From Pseudomonadota bacterium (lineage in GTDB: Bacteria; Pseudomonadota; Gammaproteobacteria; Burkholderiales; Thiobacillaceae): 6,182 nucleotides of DNA. The notes beneath the pieces were generated by a model. It worked only from the letters and a program-made list of their open reading frames with translations, was not told the DNA's origin and did no database searches. How positions within the stretch are numbered: the stretch's first letter is position 1; each line of letters begins with the position of its first letter. The stretch covers positions 1 to 6,182 of the forward strand of contig JAJZRT010000242.1 of the NCBI GenBank assembly GCA_021802595.1, given 5' to 3'. Position numbers and translations under genes: made by a program. Positions 1 through 6,165 of this stretch are shown piece after piece.

Positions 1-345
1 GAAATCAAGGCTTATATCCACAACCACCGCATCGCCGATGTGATTCGCGCCCTGAAAGAGTCGGGGCAATGCAACGCGGGCGGAATGCCTGGCTGCCGCA
101 ATCTGTCCGTCATCCCGGTGCAAAGCCTGCTGAAGGCGGTGGATGCCAGGGAGCAGCATTATTCGATCGAATTGGCCGAAGTGGTGATCAACGAATCGAA
201 ACTGGAGTTGATCTGCGAAGACCATCAGGTGGATGAACTGGTGGGCATCATCGAGCGCACCGCGCATACCGGCCAGATCGAGGCGGGATGGATTTATGTG
301 ACCGATATCGTCCAGGCGATTCTTATCAAGGGCATGCACGAATAA
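1..345 (+). CDS. PII-like signal transduction protein (metal-efflux-associated type), 5' end outside window
   Basis: The reading frame is open from base 1 to TAA at 343-345 and gives 114 residues. The true start is probably only a few codons upstream, because PII proteins begin with a beta strand like the visible IKAYI. Family signs are the opening strand followed by a helix (RIADVIRALKESG), and the late block ERTAHTGQIEAGWIYVTDI, which matches the PII B-loop (TAxTGxxGDGxIFV) with GDG altered to EAG. The T-loop is unlike GlnB/GlnK: the conserved FGRQKG and RGAEY uridylylation context is absent, and two cysteines (C24 and C32 of the visible part) occur instead. PII proteins are cytosolic trimers that bind nucleotides and control partner proteins. 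A divergent PII subgroup is known beside heavy-metal efflux genes (PII-NG, from memory), and the context fits it. It probably shares an operon with the genes at 443 and 807, 97 bases before the first. Metal or nucleotide binding is inferred, not seen. Confidence 0.85.
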   Translation, partial: EIKAYIHNHRIADVIRALKESGQCNAGGMPGCRNLSVIPVQSLLKAVDAREQHYSIELAEVVINESKLELICEDHQVDELVGIIERTAHTGQIEAGWIYVTDIVQAILIKGMHE

Positions 346-442
346 GCGCGGCTTTGCGTCAAGCGCACGCCCGGCTGTTACCCCAGGTGCGGCGGCGCGA
401 ATTTGTCATCTCTTTCAAGAGCGAACTGCAAAGGAGTAAATC

Positions 443-760
443 ATGGGATTCTTTGAACGGATGCTGGGCAATTTGATGGGCGGCAGATTCGGCGGACACC
501 ACGGCGGCTATCAAGGCGGTCATCACGGCGGTTCCAGACACGGCGGCTACGGCGGTTATCCAGGCTATCCGCAAGGCAGCGGCCCAGGCGGCGGCAATCC
601 CGGCAATCCCTGCCCCAAGTGCTACAGCGCCAATACGGCCGAAGCACGCTTCTGCCAGCAATGCGGCGCTTCCCTGTCGGCCAATAAATGTTCCAGCTGC
701 GGCGCGGAGCTGACGGCGGGCGCAAAGTTTTGTGGTCAGTGTGGCAAACCCCAGCAGTAA
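443..760 (+). CDS. Gly/His-rich double zinc-ribbon protein
   Basis: This is a 105-residue protein with no signal peptide or membrane segment. Residues 1-12 (MGFFERMLGNLM) could form a short amphipathic helix. Residues 13-54 are low complexity, rich in Gly, His, Tyr and Pro, with histidines at 19, 20, 27, 28 and 33. Two CxxC-x10-CxxC zinc ribbons follow: C57/C60/C71/C74 and C83/C86/C97/C100, each ending in a CGxxL or CGKP knuckle. The ATG at 443 has a strong ribosome site (AAGGAG, 431-436, 6 bases away). It stands between the PII-like gene and the metal ATPase, 46 bases before the latter, and is probably cotranscribed with both. Zinc ribbons of this kind usually have structural zinc and bind proteins or nucleic acids. 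The His-rich tract could buffer or sense metal, but that is inference. I do not recognise a named family beyond the zinc-ribbon fold. Confidence 0.85.
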   Translation: MGFFERMLGNLMGGRFGGHHGGYQGGHHGGSRHGGYGGYPGYPQGSGPGGGNPGNPCPKCYSANTAEARFCQQCGASLSANKCSSCGAELTAGAKFCGQCGKPQQ

Positions 761-806
761 CGCAGCGCATACCCCGCTGTAATAAATATTCCCTAGGAGC
801 CGCAGC

Positions 807-3146
807 ATGGCTGAAAAACTTGAACTGGACTTGTCCCTGGTCTTGCCGGACATCCCCGACGAGCGCGACGCCTGTGTGGGGCGGCTGACCAAATTGCTGC
901 AGGCCGAAGGCTTGGAAAAGGTACACCTGGTCCGCGAAGACGGCAGCGCCCGCCTTTGTCTGCACTACGACCCGCAGCAATTCAGCGTGAGCCGGGTGCG
1001 TGAGCTGGCGCAAGCGGCCGGCGCGAAAATCGGCAACCGCTTTCGTCACGAGAGCCTGCGCATCGACGGCATGGACTGCCCCACCTGCGCCACCGTGATC
1101 GAGCATGCGCTGCAACGCACGGACGGGGTGCTGGAAGCCTCGGTGAGCTATGCCGCCGAGCGCCTGCGCCTGGAGTATGACAGTGAAAAAATTGAGCGCA
1201 CGGCGATCATTCGGCGCATCCAGGCGCTCGGTTATTCTGTGCTGGAGGAAGGCCATGAGGCCGGTTGGTTCGCCGAGCATCGCGAGCTTATTTTCAGTGG
1301 CGTTGCCGGCTTGCTGTTACTGACGGGCTGGCTCGCGGGTCTCGCCGGCGCGCCGCGCAATCTATCGCTCGGCTTGTTGCTGGGCGCCTACGCGGCGGGC
1401 GGCTTCTATACCCTGCGCGACGCCTGGCAGAGCCTGCTGAGCCGCCGCTTCGACATCGACACCCTGATGATCGTCGCCGCAGCCGGGGCGGCGGCGCTCG
1501 GCGCCTGGGAAGAAGGCGCGCTGCTGCTGTTCCTGTTCAGCCTGGGTCATGCGCTGGAACACATGGCCATGGACCGTGCGCGCAAGGCCATCGAGGCACT
1601 GGCGGAACTGGCGCCCAAGACGGCCATCGTGCAGCGGGATGGTGCGGAGATCGAAGTGCGGGTCGAAGACTTGCAGCGCGGTGACCGGGTGGTCGTCAAA
1701 CCCGGCCAGCGCATCCCCGCCGACGGCCAAGTTGCATCCGGCAACTCGGCGGTGGACCAGTCGCCGGTCACCGGCGAATCCATGCCGGTGGACAAGCAGC
1801 CCGGCGACAAGGTGTTCGCCGCCACGGTCAACGGCGAAGGTGTGCTGACGATTGAGGTGACCAAGCTGGCGCGGGAGAACACGCTGGCGCGCATGGTGAC
1901 GATGGTGGCTGAGGCGCAGACGCAAAAATCACCCACCCAGCGTTTCACAGACCGCTTCGAGCGGATCTTCGTGCCCGTCGTGCTGGTGGGTGCGGCATTG
2001 CTCATCGTGCTGCCGCCGCTATTCGGCTTCCCCTTTGCCGAATCCTTTTACCGCGCCATGGCGGTGCTGGTGGCGGCTTCCCCGTGCGCGCTGGCCATCG
2101 CCACGCCGTCGGCGGTGCTCTCCGGCATCGCGCGTGCTGCGCGTGGCGGCGTACTGATCAAGGGCGGCGCGCATCTGGAAAATCTCGGCGTGCTCACCGC
2201 CATCGCCTTCGACAAGACCGGTACGTTGACAATCGGCAAGCCTAAGGTGACCGACGTCGTCGCTGTCAGCGGAGACGAGACACATCTGTTGACCATTGCT
2301 GCGGCCGTGGAAAGCCGCAGCGCGCATCCGCTGGCGCAGGCGGTGGTGACAGAGGCGAAGCGGCGTGGTTTAAGTTGGGGTGAAGCCGGCGAGGTCGAAG
2401 CAGTTACCGGGAAAGGATTGCGCGCCGAATTCGACGGGCAAAAAATCGCCATCGGTAACGCCAAATTGTTTGACGGCGAAGCCATCCCCGAAGCGATTCA
2501 GCAGCAGGCAGCGCGTCTCCAGACGGAAGGCAAAAGCATCATGCTTATCCAGATGGACGGAACGTTTATGGGCGTCGTGGCCTTGGCTGACATACCGCGC
2601 GAGGGCGTGAAGCAGGTACTGGAACGCCTGCACCAGACCGGCATCCGCAAGACCATCATGCTTACCGGCGACAACGAACGCGTGGGCCGCGCCATCGCCG
2701 ACGCGGTGGGTCTGGACGAGGTGAAAGCAGGCCTGTTGCCGGAAGACAAGGTCAAGGCCATGGAGGAACTCGGGCAACGCTACGGCCAGGTGGCCATGGT
2801 CGGCGACGGGGTCAACGATGCGCCGGCCATGGCACTCGCCACGGTGGGCATCGCCATGGGCGGGGCCGGCACCGATGTGGCGCTGGAAACGGCGGACGTG
2901 GCGCTGATGGCCGACGATCTCTCCAAGCTGCCGTTTGCCGTGGCCTTGAGCCGCGCATCAAGGCGCATCATTCGCCAGAACCTGTGGGTGTCGCTGGGTG
3001 TGGTGGCATTGCTGATTCCCGCCACTTTATTTGGTTGGGCGGGGATCGGTGTGGCGGTGCTCGTGCACGAAGGCTCGACCATAGTTGTCGTGATCAATGC
3101 CTTACGTCTGTTGGCCTACGAGGATCAGGCAAGCGCTTCTGCCTGA
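807..3146 (+). CDS. Heavy-metal-translocating P-type ATPase, P1B-4-like with an N-terminal HMA domain
   Basis: This 779-residue inner-membrane pump couples ATP hydrolysis to export of a transition metal. Residues 8-72 resemble an HMA-like ferredoxin fold without CxxC. Residues 83-148 are a canonical HMA domain with GMDCPTC (C91, C94). About eight membrane segments follow (near 160-180, 185-203, 216-234, 235-253, 386-408, 413-432, 722-744, 746-769). Catalytic motifs are all intact: TGES 322-325 (actuator), DKTGT with phosphorylated D469, HP 507-508 in the nucleotide domain, and GDGVNDAP 666-673. Ion-site motifs are S425-P-C in segment 6 and H754-E-G-S-T in segment 8. These mark the P1B-4 class (CoaT, CtpD/CtpJ, PfeT; Co, Fe, Zn and related ions) rather than Cu (CPC) or ZntA-type (CPC plus a membrane Asp) pumps. 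P1B-4 pumps usually lack an HMA domain and the first two segments, so this one is mixed. AGGAG at 795-799 supports ATG 807. The exact metal cannot be read from sequence. Confidence 0.95.
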   Translation: MAEKLELDLSLVLPDIPDERDACVGRLTKLLQAEGLEKVHLVREDGSARLCLHYDPQQFSVSRVRELAQAAGAKIGNRFRHESLRIDGMDCPTCATVIEHALQRTDGVLEASVSYAAERLRLEYDSEKIERTAIIRRIQALGYSVLEEGHEAGWFAEHRELIFSGVAGLLLLTGWLAGLAGAPRNLSLGLLLGAYAAGGFYTLRDAWQSLLSRRFDIDTLMIVAAAGAAALGAWEEGALLLFLFSLGHALEHMAMDRARKAIEALAELAPKTAIVQRDGAEIEVRVEDLQRGDRVVVKPGQRIPADGQVASGNSAVDQSPVTGESMPVDKQPGDKVFAATVNGEGVLTIEVTKLARENTLARMVTMVAEAQTQKSPTQRFTDRFERIFVPVVLVGAALLIVLPPLFGFPFAESFYRAMAVLVAASPCALAIATPSAVLSGIARAARGGVLIKGGAHLENLGVLTAIAFDKTGTLTIGKPKVTDVVAVSGDETHLLTIAAAVESRSAHPLAQAVVTEAKRRGLSWGEAGEVEAVTGKGLRAEFDGQKIAIGNAKLFDGEAIPEAIQQQAARLQTEGKSIMLIQMDGTFMGVVALADIPREGVKQVLERLHQTGIRKTIMLTGDNERVGRAIADAVGLDEVKAGLLPEDKVKAMEELGQRYGQVAMVGDGVNDAPAMALATVGIAMGGAGTDVALETADVALMADDLSKLPFAVALSRASRRIIRQNLWVSLGVVALLIPATLFGWAGIGVAVLVHEGSTIVVVINALRLLAYEDQASASA

Positions 3147-3193
3147 AATGCAATCTCATCAGGATCACCAATGAGGTTGATTTACCCGAAAAC

Positions 3194-3352
3194 TTGAAGT
3201 TCATGCGGTGGACGCCAAGGAGCAACAGTATTCGATCGAATTGGCCGAAGCGGTCATCAACGGGATGATCAGGTGGACGAATGATGGGCATCATCGAGAG
3301 CTACTCGGACGGATCAACCCGAGGCCGGCTGGATCTATGTGATGGAGGTGCT
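3194..3352 (+). pseudogene. Decayed second copy of the PII-like gene
   Basis: Bases 3205-3261 align without gaps to 136-192 of the intact PII-like gene, with 51 of 57 identical by my count and a perfect 22-base block (3229-3250 versus 160-181). Translated in frame 1 it reads AVDAKEQQYSIELAEAVIN against AVDAREQHYSIELAEVVIN. After that, 25 bases corresponding to the ESKLELICED region are missing. Similarity then resumes (bases 3268-3277 equal 224-233) with further small deletions, giving GIIE and GWIYV in shifted frames. No start codon lies in frame upstream: TGA stops occur at 3172 and 3178. The first third of the gene is missing. It therefore cannot encode a PII protein. It starts about 50 bases after the ATPase stop. 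Most differences in the conserved block look like changes that occurred while the gene was functional, so it is probably a remnant of a related module rather than a recent duplication. Confidence 0.85.
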
Positions 3353-3556
3353 GACCGTCTCCAATGGGTCGGTGCTATCGGCCACCCCCAAAGGATGAGC
3401 GGCCACTTTGCAATGGGTACACCAATAGACATCATGACGCGATCACTTGTCCTGCTGCATATAGGGTGGTGGAGCGAGCTATGGCTGTACTGCGTTTCTC
3501 GCTTGCCACTTGAACCGGAACATCAGGGACGCGCTAGGCAGAGTGAAAGAGATGTC
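3353..3556. other. Gene-free stretch before the LysR-type gene
   Basis: Together with the PII relic, this makes the 423 bases from 3147 to 3569 free of intact genes. Possible reading frames here (for example from ATG 3281) start inside the PII relic and show no family similarity that I recognise. The stretch holds the short repeats listed separately at 3362-3418, and it must contain the promoter of the LysR-type gene unless that gene is read through from the ATPase. I see no convincing -35/-10 pair and no hairpin with a T-run. Confidence 0.5.
3362..3418. repeat. Short paired repeats, possible IS21-like end remnant
   Basis: CAATGGGT occurs at 3362-3369 and 3411-3418, and CGGCCAC at 3380-3386 and 3400-3406. 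The order is therefore A-B-B-A, all in direct orientation. The reverse strand reads with motifs such as TTTGGGGGTGGCCGATAGC, which resemble the multiple transposase-binding repeats near the ends of IS21-family elements. That resemblance is from memory and no transposase gene is present, so the assignment is tentative. Confidence 0.3.
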
Positions 3557-3564
3557 GGGGGGAG
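3557..3564 (+). promoter_or_regulatory. Ribosome binding site that decides the LysR-type start
   Basis: GGGGGGAG lies 5 bases before a TTG at 3570. Starting there gives MELRHFRYFIAVAEELHF, the normal N-terminus of LysR-type regulators. The alternatives in the same frame, TTG 3510 and ATG 3552, add 20 or 6 residues that the family does not have, and they have poorer ribosome sites. Confidence 0.65.
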
Positions 3565-3569
3565 CTGAA

Positions 3570-4475
3570 TTGGAACTGCGCCATTTTCGCTACTTTATCG
3601 CTGTCGCCGAGGAATTGCACTTCGCTCGCGCTGCGGAACGACTGCATATCGAACAGTCGCCGCTGTCCCGAGCGATCAAGGACCTGGAGTATGACTTGGG
3701 CGTGCAGTTGTTCGAGCGAACCACGCGCAGCACTCGCCTGACCTGGGCCGGACAAGTATTCCTGAACGAAGCTCACCGCGTTCTGTCCACGCTGGAACAG
3801 GCCATCGCCAGCACTAAAGCCGCCGCCACTGGCTATCGCGGCACGCTGCGCATCGCGCTGTCCGACGGCATCACCCAGCCATGGCTTTCCTCCTTGCTGG
3901 CGCAATGTCGAGAAGAGGAACCCGATGTCGAAATTCGCTTGTTCGAGGTTCCTCTGGCGGAACAGGTGAAAGGCCTGCGTGGCGGTTTATTCGATGCCGG
4001 ACTCGCCCACGCGACCGAGGTCGGTGAAGGCATCGTCGTTCAGTCAGTGTGGAGCGATCCGTTGGTGATCGCCGTTCCGGCACGTCATCCACTGCTGGCG
4101 TACAAGCGCATTCCACTGGGGGAGCTGATCCGCTACCCGCTGATACTGTGCCACCCGGAGATTTACGAAGGCTGCTACCGACAAATCGAGCATATTTTGC
4201 GCGCCGCCAATGTAGAACCTGTCGTGGCCGAACATGCGGCGACCTTCGACCTAATGATGACACTGGTAGCCGCTGGCTACGGACTCAGCTTTGCCAAAGA
4301 ATCCCACATGATGGTCTGCCGCCACCCGGAAGTCGTGGCTCGCCCGCTGGCGGGGCGTCCCATCATGCTGACCACCTACTTGCTACGACCCAACACGGAA
4401 CCATCCGAACCATTGAGCCGTTTCGTTGCCCGAGTGGTTGCCGCAGAGAACTCGAATTCAAGTGCAGGCACTTGA
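3570..4475 (+). CDS. LysR-type transcriptional regulator
   Basis: Starting at TTG 3570 the protein has 301 residues, the usual LysR-type length. Residues 1-60 form the winged helix-turn-helix, with the recognition region AAERLHIEQSPLSRAIKDLE (21-40) and the typical continuation LGVQLFERTTRSTRLTWAG. A linker helix follows near 65-88. The effector-binding domain begins at about 90 (GTLRIALSDG) and extends to about 290, with two Rossmann-like lobes. Such proteins act as tetramers on DNA and respond to a small-molecule ligand, which is unknown here. The gene lies 37 bases before the EexN-type lipoprotein gene on the same strand, so the two may be cotranscribed. LysR-type genes are found in trb-type conjugation regions of Tn4371-like elements (from memory), which fits this neighbour better than control of the metal pump. 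Regulation of the upstream operon cannot be excluded. If a longer start is used (3510), the length is 321. Confidence 0.9.
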   Translation: MELRHFRYFIAVAEELHFARAAERLHIEQSPLSRAIKDLEYDLGVQLFERTTRSTRLTWAGQVFLNEAHRVLSTLEQAIASTKAAATGYRGTLRIALSDGITQPWLSSLLAQCREEEPDVEIRLFEVPLAEQVKGLRGGLFDAGLAHATEVGEGIVVQSVWSDPLVIAVPARHPLLAYKRIPLGELIRYPLILCHPEIYEGCYRQIEHILRAANVEPVVAEHAATFDLMMTLVAAGYGLSFAKESHMMVCRHPEVVARPLAGRPIMLTTYLLRPNTEPSEPLSRFVARVVAAENSNSSAGT

Positions 4476-4512
4476 GGCAGATGCTTGCACGCACACATAG
4501 TAAGGAATCGTC

Positions 4513-4758
4513 ATGAAGAAGACCACCATGCTGTTGTTAGCCTTGGCTCTGACCGCCTGCGAAAAGCCCGCTCCGACGGACACCGTCGAATCACTGGCCG
4601 CCAATCCCGAACGGCTCAAGGAAGTACAGCGCCTGTGCAGGGAAGACCACGCGAAGATGGGCGATGCCCTCTGCAACGCGGCGAGCGAAGCACGCCGCCG
4701 ACGTTTCATGGGGGACGGCAAAGGCAAATACACACCGGAGCCCGCACCGCAAAACTGA
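4513..4758 (+). CDS. eexN: EexN-family entry-exclusion lipoprotein
   Basis: This is an 81-residue precursor. It has a short lipoprotein signal (MKKTTMLLLALALTAC) with lipobox LTAC and lipidated C16. Glu at +2 does not signal inner-membrane retention, so outer-membrane sorting is possible. The mature part has the pattern of the EexN family: a segment TVESLAANPERLKEVQRLC, then Cys 42 and Cys 54 (probably a disulfide), the motif CNAASEA, and a basic stretch RRRR at 61-64. AAGGAA at 4502-4507 supports the ATG. EexN proteins are encoded within trb/vir-type conjugation clusters and are thought to reduce uptake of a related element by a cell that already carries it. The tail after residue 65 is variable and low complexity. 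No trb genes are visible here, so this is either the edge of a transfer region or a leftover. The family call rests on pattern recognition. Confidence 0.75.
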   Translation: MKKTTMLLLALALTACEKPAPTDTVESLAANPERLKEVQRLCREDHAKMGDALCNAASEARRRRFMGDGKGKYTPEPAPQN

Positions 4759-4951
4759 TCGCCATCCGCGCATCAGGGAGTTGCTTCCGACCGCGTACGC
4801 TGGAACGTGCTTGCATGTCGGCATCGGCCAACAATTTTGGGGTATCCGTAATCCGTGGTTGATTTCGGCTCTTTCTTGGTTACTGTAACGCGAGCGTAAA
4901 ATCGCAATTAGCGGTTGACGGGCACCGAGCTTCTGTATCGCACGTTGGTGC
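4759..4951. other. Intergenic stretch between the lipoprotein gene and the IS630 element
   Basis: I see no gene here. It contains a small palindrome (GTTAC-T-GTAAC, 4879-4889) and an A+T-richer patch around 4896-4912. The IS630-type element is inserted at the CTAG that starts at 4951, so whatever followed originally now begins beyond the window. Confidence 0.5.
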
Positions 4952-4966
4952 TAGTACCATGTAACA
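4951..4966 (+). repeat. Left inverted repeat of the IS630 element (with target CTA)
   Basis: CTAGTACCATGTAACA matches the reverse complement of 6166-6181 at all 16 positions. Of these, 13 (4954-4966) belong to the element and the first three are target and TA duplication. Similarity stops directly after. Confidence 0.9.
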
Positions 4967-5031
4967 TTATTTGTTTCGTATTATATCGCCCTGTGACATA
5001 CTGGCGGAAACCTCAACAAAAGGAGTCCGCC

Positions 5032-5538
5032 ATGCCACCGAGATACCGGGTAACGCTCACCGGGCAAGAGCGCAACGAACTTGATGCTTTGACGAAACGG
5101 GGAAAGATCAGCGCAAGAAAGTTTATTCATGCCCGCGCGCTGTTATTGTGTGACGCCGGAGCCGGTGGTCCCGCGTGGAAGGTTGCAGATGCAGCAGAGG
5201 CGCTCGGAATAAGCAGCCGAACTATCGAGCACATCAAGAAACAATTTGTAGAGGAAGGTTTGGAAGCCGCGCTCGATCGCAAGCCTTTAGAAAAGCCGCC
5301 GCGCGAAATCGAGTTTGATGGGGCATTCGAGGCGAGACTGATCGCCTTGGCTTGCTCTGACGCCCCGGATGGCCGTGCCAGATGGACGGTCAGGCTGCTT
5401 GCCGGCAAAGCCGTCGAACTTGAAATAGCCGAATCCGTGTCGCACATGACCGTACAGCGGATTTTAAAAAAAACGAACTTAAACCTCACCTCAGCAAGTA
5501 CTGGAAAATCCCGCCGGAAGGGAGCGCCGCATTTGTAG
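5032..5538 (+). CDS. Unshifted product of the IS630 transposase gene (DNA-binding part)
   Basis: Without the frameshift, translation ends at TAG 5536-5538 and gives 168 residues: the helix-turn-helix region followed by 21 out-of-frame residues. It keeps DNA binding but lacks all three catalytic acids. In other insertion sequences with this layout the short product can act as a repressor of transposition; that role here is inference. Confidence 0.6.
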   Translation: MPPRYRVTLTGQERNELDALTKRGKISARKFIHARALLLCDAGAGGPAWKVADAAEALGISSRTIEHIKKQFVEEGLEAALDRKPLEKPPREIEFDGAFEARLIALACSDAPDGRARWTVRLLAGKAVELEIAESVSHMTVQRILKKTNLNLTSASTGKSRRKGAPHL

Positions 5539-6164
5539 CGAATATGGAGGACGTGCTGGAGGTTTACCACCTCCCCTATGACCGCTGCTATCCCGTGATT
5601 TGCATGGATGAATCGAGCAAGCAATTGATCGGCGAAGTCAGGGAGCCCGTCCCGTGCGCACCTGGCCGGATTGCGCGCATGGACGATGAATATGTCAGGA
5701 ATGGTGTGGCGGAAATCTTCATGGAAGTGGAACCGTTATCCGGCAAAAGGCATATTGCCATCACGGAGCGCCGAACAAGAAAGGATTGGGCGTCGCAGAT
5801 AAAGGAAATGCTCGACGAACGCTACCCGGATGCGGTCAAGGTGCGATTGGTAATGGATAACTTGAACACCCACAGCATTGCATCGTTATACGAGGCATTT
5901 GACCCCAAGGAGGCCAGACGCCTGGCGGAACGCCTCGATATCCATTACACACCCAAACATGGGAGTTGGTTGAATATGGCGGAGATTGAACTCAGCGTAT
6001 TAAAGGGGCAATGCCTTGGCCGCAGAATAGACAGCATGGAGAACATAAAGGCCGAAGTGGTTGCATGGGAGCAAGATCGAAACAACCGCTCGAAGAAGAT
6101 TAACTGGCAATTTACAACTTCGGATGCGCGGATAAAGTTGACGCACCTTTATCCGAGGTTATAG
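5032..6164 (+). CDS. IS630-family transposase, two frames joined by a -1 frameshift at A8
   Basis: This is the full-length DDE transposase obtained if reading slips back one base at 5466-5473. There are 147 residues from frame 1 and 230 from frame 3, 377 in all, near the usual size for the family. The N-terminal part has a helix-turn-helix (VADAAEALGISSRTIEHIKK, about 51-70) and a second DNA-binding segment (about 95-145). The catalytic part has D193 (VICMDES), D276 (LVMDNLNTHS) and E318 (SWLNMAEIE). The joined sequence across the slip, ILKKNELKPHLSKYWKIPP, reads as a normal IS630 transposase, while the unshifted frame runs out in unrelated residues. The ATG at 5032 follows AAAAGGAG (5018-5025) by 6 bases; the longer open frame from 4915 crosses the IS end and is not used. 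The downstream half alone has an ATG at 5544 but no good ribosome site. If slippage does not occur, this is a broken gene. Confidence 0.88.
5466..5473 (+). promoter_or_regulatory. Slippery A8 run, -1 frameshift site
   Basis: Eight A follow TTTT. In the zero frame the codons are TTA AAA AAA ACG, so 5466-5472 forms the heptamer A-AAA-AAA, a classic -1 slippery site. After slipping, the next codon is AAC (5472-5474) and the conserved transposase sequence continues. I see no clear stem-loop or internal ribosome-binding-like sequence at the usual stimulator distances. RNA polymerase slippage at A8 would give the same result. Confidence 0.65.
6129..6155 (+). terminator. Perfect 9-bp hairpin near the IS right end
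   Basis: CGGATAAAG (6129-6137) and CTTTATCCG (6147-6155) are exact reverse complements around a 9-base loop, inside the last codons of the transposase. No T-run follows on either strand, so it is not a standard intrinsic terminator. It might still hinder transcription entering the element or mask the gene's end. Confidence 0.35.
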
Positions 6165-6165
6165 T

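Noticed and set aside
443..600. CRISPR-like or tandem repeats in the GGCGG-rich stretch
   Set aside because: The repetition comes from Gly/His codons of the zinc-ribbon protein. Units vary in length and there are no spacers.
441..1280. 279-codon open frame on the reverse strand
   Set aside because: It lies antisense to the zinc-ribbon and ATPase genes, both of which have clear domains and ribosome sites. It is a by-product of G+C-rich codon usage.
3152..3178. Possible terminator after the ATPase (AATCTCAT / ATGAGGTT)
   Set aside because: The stem is 8 bp with one G-T pair and an 11-base loop, A+T-rich and without a following T-run. It is too weak to call.
3281..3568. 95-codon open frame beginning MMGIIES
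   Set aside because: It begins inside the PII relic (LVGIIER equivalent) and runs out of frame through non-coding sequence into the LysR-type gene. It has no ribosome site and no recognisable domain.
4049..4516. 155-codon open frame overlapping the LysR-type gene
   Set aside because: It is out of frame with a well-supported LysR effector domain, and its composition (Arg/Thr/Pro-rich) is typical of a shadow frame.
4876..4902. Possible promoter TTGGTT ... TAAAAT
   Set aside because: The -10 is good but the -35 is poor and the spacer is only 15 bases, with no gene directly downstream other than the IS.
4915..5031. Longer start for the transposase at TTG 4915
   Set aside because: It would begin outside the insertion sequence and cross its left inverted repeat. 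ATG 5032 has a strong ribosome site and the family N-terminus.
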